From: Pelobates cultripes
Taxonomy: Eukaryota; Chordata; Amphibia; Anura; Pelobatidae
Direction of reading: 5' to 3'
Length of the DNA: 64,000 bases
Assembly: GCA_933207985.1 (NCBI GenBank)
Contig: OW240915.1
Coordinates: 122,012,251 to 122,076,250, forward strand
Shown here: in pieces, positions 21,627 to 32,522 of the stretch
How positions within the stretch are numbered: position 1 is the stretch's first letter
How the letters are laid out: each line of letters begins with the position of its first letter
Notes under the pieces: model-generated
Database searches by the model: none
Seen by the model: the letters and a program-made list of their open reading frames with translations, nothing else
What the model was told of the DNA's origin: nothing
Translations under genes and position numbers: made by a program

Positions 21627-24600
21627 ATGACTCAAACCAAACTGATGTCCCTAAATGTTAGGGGGCTCAATTCACCCATGAAACGCACAATGCTAGCACA
21701 GGAGATCGATAGACGAGGTGCTGAAATAATTTTCGTGCAGGAGACGCATTTCAGGGGAGAGTTCAAACCAAGAATCCACTATAAACGTAGTAACTTAGCA
21801 TACTACAGTAACAACACCCAAAAGAAATCCAGAGGCGCTGCAATACTCATAGCCTCCACAGCCGCCTTCACAGAAATGGGAGTTAGAACCGATCCCAGAG
21901 GCAGATTTGTCTTTGTAAAAGGAATGTACAATGGCACTTTGGTAACTCTGGCTAGCATCTATGTCCCTAATGCAGACCAGACCTCCTACATACGATCATG
22001 TTTGACAAAGTTAGAGACATTTGCCGAGGGAGTAGTAGTGGTGGGCGGAGACTGGAATATGGTCCTTGACCATTCAATCGACAGCTCTTCCACCACTACA
22101 GACACCAGACAACATCAAAGGAGGATGTTCACTAACGTGCTACACGCACACCAATTATCTGACTGCTGGAGGATCATGCACCCTCAAGGCAGAGACTATT
22201 CGTACTACTCTCAGACAGCAAAAAGCTACTCCAGAATAGATATGTTCATGGTCAGCCATAGACACCTCCCCATGGTCCAGGACGCATCCATAGGCAACAT
22301 TACGTGGTCGGATCATGCCCCGATCCTCTTAACTCTCACACTACAGGATAGGTCCAGGCCTACTACACAGTGGCGCCTGAACGAAACCCTACTAGACGAC
22401 CACAGAGTATTGGAGGATCTACAGCAGACTGTAGCAACATACTTCAAGGAGAATAGTGGCACTGAGGTGTCAGATCCTTGGGTGTGGGAGGCCCACAAGG
22501 GAGTCATCAGGGGTATACTTATTAAGTGGGGCGCACGACTTAAAAAAGAAAGGTCACACAAACTAGAGGCGCTCACAGCAGATATAACAACAGCGGAGAC
22601 CCGCCATAAACAAGACCCCACGAACGACAACCTCCAAAAATTAACAGCCCTACGACTTGAATTCCGAACCCTCCTGACTACTAGGGCATACAGATCTATC
22701 CAACTGACAAGGGGGACGTTCTACGCACAAGGAAATAGGAGTGGGAAACTTTTGGCTAGAGCCTTGAAAGCTAAACAGCAAAAGTCTTTCATAAATAAAA
22801 TAGTGGGCGACTCAGGCAGACAGCACGACACCACGGAAGACATAGCCAAGGCGTTCACCACTTTTTACGCTGATCTTTATAACTTGACCCCACCGACGAC
22901 ACAACCACATACCCTGTGGAACTACATTTCTGACAATATATCTTGCAGGATCCCAGTAGACCAGATCCATACACTGGACGAACCTGTTACACACGCAGAA
23001 CTCCTCTCCACAATCAAAACACTCCCGAACGGTAAAAGCCCTGGTCCAGACGGACTGACAGCCAGATACTACCGAACCCTAAAACAAGAGCTGGCACCCC
23101 ACTTCCTACGCACGCTGAATGGCCTCGCACTTGACTCCACACTGCCACCCCCGATGCTTCGGGCATCCATTACCATCATCCCCAAGCCAGGCAAGGATCC
23201 CACAAGATGCGGTAGCTATCGACCCATATCACTCATAAACCTAGACCTAAAACTAATGGCGAAAATGATTGCCAATAGACTCAAGCCTCTTCTACCCAGC
23301 CTGGTCCACCCTGACCAGGCGGGCTTCGTGCCAGGTCGCGAGGCTAGGGACAACACCACGAAAATCCTGAATGTCATTCATGGGGCGCAGGTGACCAGGA
23401 CACCGACCCTGCTGATGGCAATAGACGCCGACAAGGTAGACTGGACATACCTGTTCAGGGTCTTGGAGGCCTTGGGAGTGGGCCCTAGACTACGCAATTG
23501 GATTCAAGCCCTATATAGGGGACCCTCGGCCACCGTCAGGATAAACGGACAATTCTCCACCCCGTTTCCAATAAGCAACGGCACACGACAGGGCTGCCCT
23601 CTGTCGCCCCTCTTATTTGTTTTGGCTATGGAACCTTTCCTGAATGCAATCAGGAAACACGGTGAAATAAAGGGCTACCACCACCGAGGAGGGGAAGTGA
23701 AGGTGTCAGCCTTCGCGGACGACATCCTTTTCTCAATCACAGACCCCACCATCACATTACCACGAATCAACTCAGAGATACAAACCTTTAGCGCCCTCTT
23801 GAATTTTAAGATTAACACAGATAAGTGTGAGATTCTGGGGATCTCAATCCCCCCAAATCTACAAACACGACTCCAAAGACTACACCCGTTCCCCTGGGCT
23901 GGGACAGGACTGACATACTTGGGTATAAAACTAGCTTGTTCCGCAAGCAGCCAATACAGACTTAATTATCCCCCCCTCCTAGACGGCATCAAACGGGACC
24001 TCCTAAAATGGGATCTACCCCACTTCTCTTTGATAGGGCGGATCAACATCATCAAGATGATGGTCCTCCCGAAACTACTATACCTCTTCCAGGCACTGCC
24101 TATCCCACTCCCGAGTACATTCTTCGCGCAAACACGCACATGCTTTACCAAATACATATGGGGCAATAAACCAGCGAGAATTGCCTACACTACATTGACC
24201 TCCTCTGCAGGCAGAGGCGGACTGGGCTTACCCAACCTGTACAAATATTATATAGCGGTGCTGCTTACCCGATTAAAAGAGTGGACCGACACCGCCAGGA
24301 CCAAATCGTGGTACTCCCTGGAACAAAGCTTTGTCTCTGTCCCATTACACTCCCTGCCCTGGCAAACCTGCCACCCCACAGCGCACACCCCTACGAAACA
24401 TCCATTAATACATAACATCCTGACTATATGGAGAAAGTATAAAGACATATGGGGACTATCACCCGGCATATCGCGGTTTTTCCCTATAGCGGCCAATCCT
24501 GATTTCCAAGGGGGCCACGGGGGCCCACTCCTTACCCGCCTCTTAGACTCCCCCACCCCAAAGATAACAGAACTGATTGGGGGAAACCCACCCACTATAC

Positions 24601-25399
24601 AGGCTATAAACAACCCACTTAGGCAAGACACACTCCTTGAGGTAATAGGAAGAGCACAACTTAAGGCCTTCTTGAGAAGATCGGTCCTACCCCACTGGAG
24701 GCAGAGAGCAGACACACACTTTGAGACCCTTTGCGGCCCAGAGGGGGACCCAAAACGCCCCTTATCCAAAATATACCACATTTTGCAAGACACCGGAAGG
24801 GAACCCACAACCTTATCATTCCAACAGAAATGGATGAAAGACCTATACACATTTCTGACAAAGACTGGTCGAACATCTTAGAAACAGGCATCAAAACCCC
24901 GCTTAGCACACAAGGAAGCATTTTATAAAAGGGCCACCCGATGGTACAGAACCCCAGATAAGTTGCACTCAATCTGGCCGTCCATCAGCGGCTCGTGTTG
25001 GAGATGCTCCAATGGCCGCGGCGACATGGAACACATATGGTGGAGCTGCAGAGATATCCAGGGATTCTGGTCTCTCATACTCTCAACCATCACAGAAATA
25101 CTAAAACCACCATCACACCTATCCCCATCACAGATTCTACTAGGTTGGCCCGCACATTCCCAGAGCCCCATAAACAACAATTACTACAACTCCTACTAGG
25201 GGAAGCCAATGCTCTTATCCCCCTATATTGGCGGACCACCACCACACCTACCAAAGAACAGTGGATACAGAGGGTAGATCACACAAGAGGCATGGAAGAT
25301 ATACACTGGTCAATGTTGGGGAAAAGACACATACATCTCCAAAGATGGAGCCCCTGGACGGAATTCTGGGAGAAACCCTTGGGAGTGCAGGGAACTTAG
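21627..25399 (+). pseudogene. L1 ORF2, endonuclease and reverse transcriptase, broken
   Basis: The first 1084 codons (to 24881) are open. The endonuclease spans about residues 1-235 (LNVRGLNSPMKRT, QETHF, GGDWN, SRIDMFM, WSDHAP). The RT has NGKSPGPDGLTARYY, RPISLINLD, DQAGFVPGRE, GTRQGCPLSPLL and SAFADDILFSI, so the FADD pair is intact. Motif A, however, reads AIDADKVDWTYLF: four residues (AFDR in the relative at 54113-54709) are missing in frame, including the aromatic residue at the steric-gate position. Frame disturbances cluster at about 24845-24930, where a TAG at 24879 ends the frame, and near 25150. The Cys-rich block CWRCSNGRGDMEHIWWSC and the last part to 25399 are readable in shifted frames. 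Confidence 0.9.
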
Positions 25400-25886
25400 A
25401 TGCCCTTAGAGTAACGCACCGAAGACCCAGGCATGTTGGCGACCTACAGTCCCAATTTGAGTCACCTTGGTAGACACCGCTCAAGGCACACTCACTACTA
25501 TATTAAGTTGATGTAAGAGGCAGGACACCCCTAGCCCCTACCCCTTCCCCTGTTTCATGTTCTCACCCGCGGCCCGTTGCCGAACTTAGTTGCATACAGA
25601 CCCTTCCGACGACCTATAACAGAGAGTGCCCCGTATCCGATTAAATAATACAGGAATACACATATTATTAAAACCGCCCCAGGAACGATGCAGACATCAC
25701 ACCACGGAACAAAATTATATGTGTAATAGCACGAACTGTTAGATGACCTTATTATGTATGCATTGAATGTCACCTATTTCTTTTTTCTGTATCCCATACA
25801 CGTTTACTTTCGGAAATAAAGAAAAAGTGAAATTAAAAAAAAAAAAAAACAAAACTGAAACACATGCAGCAAAGAAAAGTTTAATA

Positions 25887-26935
25887 TCAACGGGATAACG
25901 AGACCGTAGACAGGACACTCTTCCCAAAGGAGGTGGAAGGAGACTCCACTTCAAGTTTGTAGTGCTTCATGAATGTCATCGGAGAAGACCAGGTGGCTGC
26001 TCTGCAAATATCATCGTATGGAACCTCTGCCCAGCTAGCCCATGAAGTTGATAATGCTCTAGTAGAATGAGTTCTTATCTCCCGAGGGGGTGATATACCT
26101 TTAGAGATATACACCTTCTAAATTAACAGAGAAATCCAACGTTTCAACATAGATAAAGAAGCCGCCTCACCTCTCCTTGCTCCCAACGGCAAAACAAAGA
26201 GTTGGTCCATTTTACGGAAAGACTCAGAACGTTTAAGATATGCAGACAAGCAATTCGTGACATCCAAACGTTGCCATCTAACCTCCTCCTGAGAAGAGGG
26301 GTTGGGGTAAAATGATGGAAGAACCACTTCTTGAGAGAGGTGAAACTGAGAAACCACCTTAGGAAGAAACTCTGGTTTTGGTTTCAGACACACCCTATCT
26401 TGGTAGAATCGTAAACAAGAAGAAGATGTAGAAAATGCCTTAATTTCTGAAATCCGTCTTGCGGAAGTAATTGCCACCAAAAACAAAGTTTTATACGTCA
26501 GGAGAGTAGCATCCAAACTTTCAAGAGGAACAAACAGATCCTCAGTGAGATAATTGAGCACCATAGGAAGGTCCCAAGGAGGGGTAGTAGATCTGGAAGG
26601 AGGCATCAACCTGAAGGCCGCTTTGAAGAGCCTGGAAATCAAAGGATCCGAAGCCCATGAGATGTTGCACAAAGCCGAAAGTGCCGAAGACTGAACCTTC
26701 AAGGTGCTGAGGCTAAGGCCCTTGTCCAGGCCTTCTTGCAGAAACTCCAAAACTTCAGTATTGCTAGGATGCAGAAAGTCCACATTATTAGACGATGCCC
26801 AAGTTTGGAACACATCCCAGATCCTATAGTAGCATGAGGAAGTGGAAGCCTTCTTGGAGAGCAGAAGGGTATTGATCACTGCCTCCGAGAGACCTAGTAA
26901 TTGGAGTCTTTCTTTCTCAAGACCCATACCCCCAG
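25887..26935 (-). pseudogene. DIRS tyrosine recombinase, one in-frame stop
   Basis: The recombinase domain begins near 26935 (LEKERLQLLGLSEAVINTLL) inside a longer frame that overlaps the end of the RNase H frame. It has a core-binding part (SCYYRIWDVFQTWAS) and a catalytic part. ARRISEI holds the first Arg, HSTRA the His-x-x-Arg pair, and FMKHYKL a candidate nucleophilic Tyr. A TAG at 26118-26120 divides the domain. The rest continues in the same frame to 25887, so a single base change explains the break. In DIRS elements this enzyme integrates a circular DNA copy. Confidence 0.85.
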
Positions 26936-27786
26936 TTTGAGGCGTTCCAGATGAGGATGGAATACAGGGCCCTGCGTTAGCAGATCCTCCATCACTGGAA
27001 GAGGCCAAGGTTGTTCCTGGCTCATCATGGCCAATAGGGGAAACCACGGCCTCCGAGGCCAAATTGGAATTATGGCAATGACTTTCTTGCCTTCCGACCA
27101 AACCTTCCGCAGGAACCTGGGTATCATGGGTAGGGGAGGGAAAGCATACCCCAGATCGAACGACCAAGGCAGAGAGAGAGCATCCTGGCCCAGTGCCTGA
27201 CAGTCCGGACGGAGAGAGAAGTAATTCTCCACCTGGTGATTCTGAGATGATGCCATCAGGTCGATCTGGGGCATGCCCCACCGATGAGCAATTTCTGCAA
27301 AGATCGCCAGGTGAAGTTGCCATTCTCCCGGAAGAATTTCCTTTCTGCTGAGGAAGTCTGCCATTACGTTCTCCGAACCTGGGAGATAAATCACCTTCAG
27401 GCATTGAAGATAGGTCATGGCTATAGCCATTAAGGGAGCCAGCTCTTCCAGGAGCAACCTGCTCCTCGTGCCGCGTTCACATATGAGGCCACCGCTCGAT
27501 TGTCTGTTTTGATTAGAACCCAAGAATTCCTTAGCCTTGGCAGGAATCTCAAAATGGCCTTGTAAACCGCTCTCAGTTCCCTTAAGTTTGAGTGTAGGCG
27601 ACTCTCTTCTCGGGTCCACTTCCCTTGAGTCCATACAGAACTGAAGTGGGCACCCCATCCAAAAGAACTGGCATCTGTTGTAATAACCTTCCAAGTGGGG
27701 TCTTCCAACGGGAAGCCTGTTGTCAAATTCCTCTCGCTCTTCCACCAGTTTAAGCCTTTCCTTACGGGAAGGGGAAGAGATATCAT
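26894..27786 (-). pseudogene. DIRS RNase H and downstream conserved region
   Basis: RNase H lies at about 27430-27690. ITTDASSFGWGAHF carries the first Asp, NLRELRAVYKA the Glu and IKTDNRAVASYVN the second Asp; a later Asp is in PGSENVMADFLSR, after a frame change near 27450. The same frame then runs to 26894 with MPQIDLMAS, ALSLPWSFD, YAFPPLPMI and WPRRPWFPLL. These blocks are typical of the stretch between RNase H and recombinase in DIRS elements (family recall). RNase H removes the RNA template during reverse transcription. It overlaps the start of the recombinase frame, as is usual for DIRS. Confidence 0.8.
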
Positions 27787-28442
27787 CTATTCCCAATCCG
27801 CTTCCACTCTGTTGAACTGGAGAAGGAAGCAGTTCTGGGCCGGACGGAACTTCCACTGGGCCCACTTCACCAAGCCTATTGTTGATGTCAAGGAACCCAG
27901 GAGACTCATGACTTCTCTTGCAGGTGCAGTTTCGAGATCTTGCAGCTTCCTTACTTTGTCTCTGATCTTCGTGACCCTTTCTGGAGACAGGAACGCATGT
28001 GCAGACACGGTATTCACCACCGCACCCAGGAAAATGATCGTTTGTGCAGGAACGAGGGAGCTTTTTCCCACGTTCAGGAGCCAACCATGGTCTTGAAGAA
28101 TTGACATTGCCACTGACGTATGTTGAGCTACAATTCCTTGAGATGGACCCAAGATTGATAGTAGGCGTCCCTTAAGTCTATTGAGGTCATCCAGTCTCCT
28201 TTTTTGACACACTTCAAGATGGTCCTCAAGGATTCCATTTTGAACGTCCTTACGTCGAGCAAGGAGTTCACGCCTTTCAAATTCAAGATGAGACGCCACT
28301 TTCCCTGTGGTTTTGGGGCCAAGAAGACAGTGGAGTAAATTCCCTGAAACCATTCCCGTTTTGGAACTTCTTCCACCACTTTTTGTTCCAGGAGTACAGA
28401 AATGCAGGACCTCATGGCCCTTCGTTTAATGCCTACCGGCAC
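27787..28442 (-). pseudogene. DIRS reverse transcriptase with core deletion
   Basis: The upstream part (28128-28442) has VVEEVPKREWFQGIYSTVF, GKWRLILNLKGVNS and motif A, MTSIDLRDAYY. Then the frame breaks near 28140. The next recognisable block, in another frame, is the post-catalytic segment SILQDHGWLLNVGKSSLVP followed by TIIFLGAVVNT. Motif B and the catalytic motif C, with their Asp residues, are absent between them. An internal deletion has removed the catalytic core. The copy cannot encode a working RT. RNase H follows directly downstream on the same strand. Confidence 0.8.
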
Positions 28443-28499
28443 CTTTAATTTTCTGAAGAATGCAGTTTTCGGGTAAGATGAGAATTCTATTCTGTAACC

Positions 28500-29063
28500 T
28501 TCTTAAACGATGGAAGTGACCCATAGGTCTGGAATATTGCTGGCCCATATGGGGTAGTCTTCCTCCCACCGTCCCCGAACGGGCCTGGGGACCTTCAGAA
28601 GTTCTTCCCTGAGGTTCTAGCACCCCTTCCTCTGGGAGCCTTATTGGAAGATGAGTGCGAATAGGATTTCCATGAAGAATTCCTGGAAAACTCCCTTCCT
28701 GGTTTATAGCTCCTGCTGTCCCGAAAGGACCGATCCTTGAAGCGCTTGGTCTTCCAGGAGGAGGGAAAACTCTTCCTGCCAGCTTGAGGTAAAAACGCCT
28801 TTTTCCCATCAGCAGCTTTTTGAAAAGCATCTTCCAGAATTTTCCCAAAAAGGAACGGAAAATTGGAACGGAAGTGCACACAGGGAAGCCTTAGAGGCAT
28901 AGTCAGCACCCCACGAATGAAGCCACAAGGCCCTTCTAGAAGCCACAGACAGGGCCATGCTTTTGGCAATCATGCAAGTGATGTCCAGGGAGGCCTCTGA
29001 ACAGAATTCCGTGGCTAGACTAAAGTCCTTGAGGCTTTCCAACAGGACTCTTCTTCCTTTCAT
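28500..29063 (-). pseudogene. DIRS gag-like region, 3' part
   Basis: At 28809-29063 the frame has FCSEASLDITCMIAKSMALS and ASRRALWLHSWGADYASKA, then ALPFQF. This matches what I recall of vertebrate DIRS ORF1. In a second frame (28595-28830) it continues as FGKILEDAFQKAADGKK into a Lys/Arg/Ser-rich tail. One frameshift separates the halves. The beginning of the gene is missing at 29063, where gypsy pol starts. Confidence 0.6.
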
Positions 29064-29240
29064 CAGTTTGCTGTATCTCGTAACAAAAAAGCTGATACTC
29101 TTTCCAAAATTCCATTTAATCCTTCTTCAGAAGAGAAAGTCTTCAGAATTTATATTCCTCCAAAACTCCGACATAACCTTTTAAAATTAATTCATGATTC
29201 TCTCCTTGCTGGACATCCTGGGATAAAAAAAGACAATTGA
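29064..29240 (+). pseudogene. Ty3/gypsy pol fragment (RNase H end and integrase zinc-binding start)
   Basis: Plus-strand translation gives SRNKKADTLSKI, the end of a gypsy RNase H. It is followed by PPKLRHNLLKLIHDSLLAGH, the start of the HHCC zinc-binding domain of integrase, and stops at a TGA near 29238. It has the same strand and element type as the gag at 19013. I take it as the far side of the element that the DIRS entered. 29241-29555 shows no clear domain. Confidence 0.6.
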
Positions 29241-29555
29241 ACTCTCTACTACACAATATTGAGCTATACCTGAGCTACTACTTTATACGGGCCCTGCCAA
29301 GACGCTTGCATCTTGTTCGCCTTCACAGGCGGTATTTAGGGAGACCGCGCCAGAGAGAGGGTGCTTGGTGATACTGGGAGCTACTTCCGCCAGACTTACC
29401 TCTCCGCAGGCTCTGGCAATGTGGGTCCTACTTCCGAGTATGCACGCCGGCTCCTGGGGCACACAGGCTCTACAAACTCTGAAGTCGTCCTAGCCTTCTG
29501 GACTAAGACAAGTATGCTTCATGTCATAGAGGATTACTGGAGAACAGAAACTCAC

Positions 29556-30260
29556 TTACTTTACAAGTGGACCATACCTCTGAACTATTGGAGGAGTACT
29601 GCCAGTATTTCGCAATACCACCAGCTGCCGATTCGGTGGAGGGGCAACACTTTTCTGGGAAGGTTTAGGAATTCTATACAGCCTGTCCCCCACCCACTCA
29701 TACCGTTCGCCATCTACTCCTTCCTCTCCAGCATCTGCTCTATCCCTGTACTTCTGTAGAGTCGGTTCCACCCAGGTTTCCCTCCCAAACTCCTCTGGGG
29801 TATCCCAGCTTAAAGGGGCCTCATTTAGGGTACAAGTCGGGGAAGAGAGTCTTACCTGGGTCTCAGCAGCAGGCGAGCCGGTTCCAATAGCACGGATCTG
29901 AGCACAGGGAGCCACAGGGTTAACGTCAGCGGGGCCCATCGGAGCATATGCAGAAACCAGAGGGGTCAAATCATTCTCAAGGAGGACATCAGCGGGCAAA
30001 CCTTTCATAACCCCCACATCAACGTGTCTAGCACCCACTCCCCAATCCAAATGAACCCGATCAACAGGCAGATGGAACACAGCGCCCCCTGCTACCCTCA
30101 CTGCCACAGTGTCTCCAGTATGTTGGTGTTCCGAGACCAAGTTCTTTTGGTGCAGGGTCATAGTAGCCCCGGTATCTCGCAATCCGCTGACTACTCTTCC
30201 ATTCAGCTTGACAGTTTGTCGGTGTTGCTGTCGGTTGTCCTGGTGAGCGGCTTGGACAGG
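29556..30260 (-). pseudogene. Gmr1-like gypsy protease region
   Basis: The block GLRDTGATMTLHQKNLVSE carries the Asp-Thr-Gly active site of a retroviral-type aspartic protease, followed by VAVRVAGGAVFHLP and MKGLPADVLLENDL. The frame runs on to 29556 without an obvious next domain. The protease releases Gag and Pol proteins in the particle. Upstream on the same strand lies the gag with its CCHC knuckle, so the order gag-protease is as expected. The element is cut before integrase and RT. Confidence 0.7.
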
Positions 30261-30359
30261 ATCTGCCTCATGTAAGATGCCCCAAAATTCCTCCTGCTCG
30301 ATACAGTGAGCAGCAGGCTGAGGTGGGCGTTGATTCCCGCCGGCCGGTTTTCTCCACGA

Positions 30360-31490
30360 CTGTGCCTGGTTAGCGTTGTTCAGTGGGCATTCTGGTCTCT
30401 TGTGCCCTAACTGCTTACATCCAAAACACCGGATGGGCTGGGAGTAATCCCGGGCGTTGAACCGGGATGGCTGAGCATAATTGTTAGCTGGCGGTAGTGT
30501 TGGAGTGCAGTGCGCCTGGGGTTGGTAGACGGTAGTGGTTGAAGGTGCTGCTGGCTAGTATTCCACTCTTGCAGGGACTTTAGTTACCACATTGTTCAGT
30601 TTACGAGCATCCGTATATTCATCTGCCAGGCGGGCAGCTTCTGGCAGAGTGGAGAGTTTTCGGTCTCGGACCCACTCTCTGACTCCTGTAGGCAATTTAT
30701 CAAAGCAGTGCTCCAGCAGAAACACCTGCAGCACCTCTTCCCCGGTTACGGCTTGGCACCCCGCCATCCAGTGGGCTGCTGTGCGGTGTACTCAGCATTC
30801 CCACTCCACGTAGGAGTCACCAGATTGCTTAATAATTTCCCGGAACCGCCGCCGGTATACCTCTGGGGTCACCGCGTACCTGGCCAAAAGGGCATCTTTC
30901 ACTGCCCGGTAACTGGTAATCTCTTCTTCTGGAATGGCCCGAAAAGCTTCGCTGGCCCGGCCCGATAACTTCCCAGAGAGGATAGTGACCCATTCGTCTG
31001 TGGGTACCTGGTGTAGGGCACACTGTCTCTCAAAATCCGCCAGGAACTCGTCAATCTCTCCCTCTGTTTCGACAAAGTTTTAAAAATGCAGTAAAGGGTA
31101 CCTTTTTTCTTCCAATATTATTATTGGGTAACTCTGCTGCTGCAGCTCCTTTTTCCTGGAGCACTTGATATGCCATCACTGCTGCTTGCTCACGTTCCAC
31201 AATGTCCGCTGTAGGGTTGGGGCCAAAGTGTGCCAGCCTTATCTGGACTGCCCGGTTGAATCAGATTTCCTCGGATGTCAGATCCAAGATGCTGGGCACA
31301 TTAGCTCTCTCCGTTCCTTGCGCTGCATCCATTTCAAGTAGCATGGCAATAATTTCCTGTTTTTTAAGATTGCTTGCTTACCGTCCTCGGCGTTCTAGTA
31401 TGTCTTTAAGGGTAGCATGCCTTAATTCCTCATACTGCATTTCCTCCACCAACCTGGGTTGTGTAGCTGACCTTCTGGGTTGTGGGACTC
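30360..31490 (-). pseudogene. Gmr1-like gypsy gag with SCAN-like capsid and zinc knuckle
   Basis: No single frame is left, but pieces read in order. Near 31010-31070: TEGEIDEFLADFERQCALH. Then AFRAIPEEEITSYRAVKDAL and ARYAVTPEVYRRRF. Then (30555-30767) VFLLEHCFDKLPTGVREWV followed by LSTLPEAARLADEYTDAR. The last piece resembles the SCAN domain, thought to derive from the capsid of Gmr1-like elements. At 30360-30440 is a zinc knuckle, CFGCKQLGHKRPEC (C-x2-C-x4-H-x4-C). Stops lie near 30796 (TGA) and 30555 (TAG). Gag forms the particle shell. The 5' LTR and primer-binding site lie just upstream at 31512. Confidence 0.75.
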
Positions 31491-31511
31491 ATCCCGTCGC
31501 TTGCCACCAAT
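31490..31511 (-). promoter_or_regulatory. Primer-binding site of the Gmr1-like element
   Basis: Directly after the LTR end (AACA at 31512-31515, minus strand) reads ATTGGTGGCAAGCGACGGGA. It is nearly identical to the site at 32443-32463 of the inner element. I did not identify the tRNA it would pair with. Confidence 0.6.
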
Positions 31512-32019
31512 TGTTAAGACACTCCTGGCACAGAGGAGTGAAACCGCCGTTTAGTTGAGCTCCCCCTCTTTAGTAATGCAGGCTCAATTCGTGTAGACCT
31601 CAAACACACGAACTGAAGCCAAACTGAACAATAAATCCACAAATCGCGGCTAACAGCAGAACAAATATAATCTCCAAGTGGCTTACGTTTCCAGCAATCA
31701 GTCGCTAACCGTGTGTAGTAAATCCCCCCAATATCTAGTCCAAGCTCCGCATTGAGGGTAAAACAAGAACTGGCTTTACTGTGGGCTACCCGCCCGTATT
31801 TATGCAGGTCTCCTCTTTGGTGGACACTCCCCTAGGGGACCAAATGGGAGACTGTAACCACGGACAGACATGTATCAGTTTAGGACATATAGTCACAGAA
31901 TATTCCCACAATGCATTCTGGCTTCCTCTCCTCTGCCCTGGAGATAATTGAGAAGTAATTCAATTATCTCCCAGGACAGAGGCAAATCGCCATTTTAAAT
32001 GAAACAATAAAAATACATA

Positions 32020-32442
32020 TGTGGCGAAAGGTAATTGAATCACAGGCAGAGGGGAGGATTTTGTGTGGGAGTGTCTGAGTGTATTGTATGTGGTTATTGG
32101 TTGTGTTCCAAAACCCTGTGGGTGGTATTAATGTGTATATAAGAACAATAAACCCACAGGTCTGTCTGTTCACTGCTTGACCCTCAACACGGAGCTTTGT
32201 CTCATTCTTGGGGGATTTACTGTATGCTGTTAGAGACTGATTGCCAGGAGTGTAAGCCGCTTGGGTGCTTTTCCTGTTCAGCTGCTAGCAGCTATTCGTG
32301 AGGTTCCAGTTCGGGAATTTGGAGTGCTACTTGGTATCCTGTTCGGGAGTTTGGGGTTCTGCAGTAGCTGTGCCTGTGTCTCTGGAAGGAGAAGATCTAC
32401 TAAACAGCGGTTTCACCCTTTTATGCTGAGGGTGCCATTACA
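32020..32442 (+). mobile_element. 5' LTR (internally deleted)
   Basis: It starts TGTGGCGA, then joins directly to AAGGTAATTG, and ends GCCATTACA. Relative to the 3' LTR it lacks 654 bp (the equivalent of 34167-34819), that is, most of U3 including the branched structure. TATATAA (32136-32142) and AATAAA (32147-32152) remain. Confidence 0.85.
32136..32152 (+). promoter_or_regulatory. TATA box and polyadenylation signal in 5' LTR
   Basis: TATATAA is followed closely by AATAAA in the LTR. The same pair is at 34928-34944 in the 3' LTR. Such close spacing suits a short R region. Confidence 0.6.
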
Positions 32443-32463
32443 ATTGGTGGCAAGCGGCGGGAT
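32443..32463 (+). promoter_or_regulatory. Primer-binding site
   Basis: ATTGGTGGCAAGCGGCGGGA follows the LTR terminal CA directly. It differs at one base from the site of the surrounding Gmr1-like element on the other strand. Confidence 0.7.
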
Positions 32464-32522
32464 CGTTCCTACAAACAGAAGGACAGCTACAGGAGACACC
32501 ATTTCTTTGGATTTACAAGTGG

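Larger units (their letters stand above)
19823..25848 (+). mobile_element. Full-length L1-type LINE, plus strand (L1 no. 2)
   Basis: An 18-bp TSD, ACAAAACTGAAACACATG, lies at 19805-19822 and 25849-25866. The element starts GGGGCGTGGCC and ends in A15 after AATAAAGAAAAAG. It has a short 5' UTR (about 96 bp), ORF1 (19919-20983), an inter-ORF of 643 bp, ORF2 (21627-25399, broken) and a 3' UTR of about 450 bp. It lies inside the DIRS element and so is younger than that. Confidence 0.92.
19453..29063 (-). mobile_element. DIRS-type retrotransposon (minus), interrupted by an L1
   Basis: The DIRS parts are 19453-19822 and 25849-29063, and the L1 of 19823-25848 splits them. From high to low coordinates it carries the end of gag, RT, RNase H, an unassigned conserved region and a tyrosine recombinase, then terminal inverted and direct repeats. 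DIRS elements integrate by recombinase rather than integrase and leave no TSD. The 5' part of gag is missing at 29063, where gypsy sequence resumes. A deletion must have removed the DIRS 5' end together with the middle of the host gypsy element. Confidence 0.8.

Noticed and set aside
24248..24850. 200-codon minus-strand ORF
   Set aside because: Antisense shadow of L1 ORF2.
26118..27404. Recombinase ORF start at 27404
   Set aside because: The first part (27404 to about 26935) is only the overlapping frame of the conserved DIRS region; recombinase blocks start near 26935.
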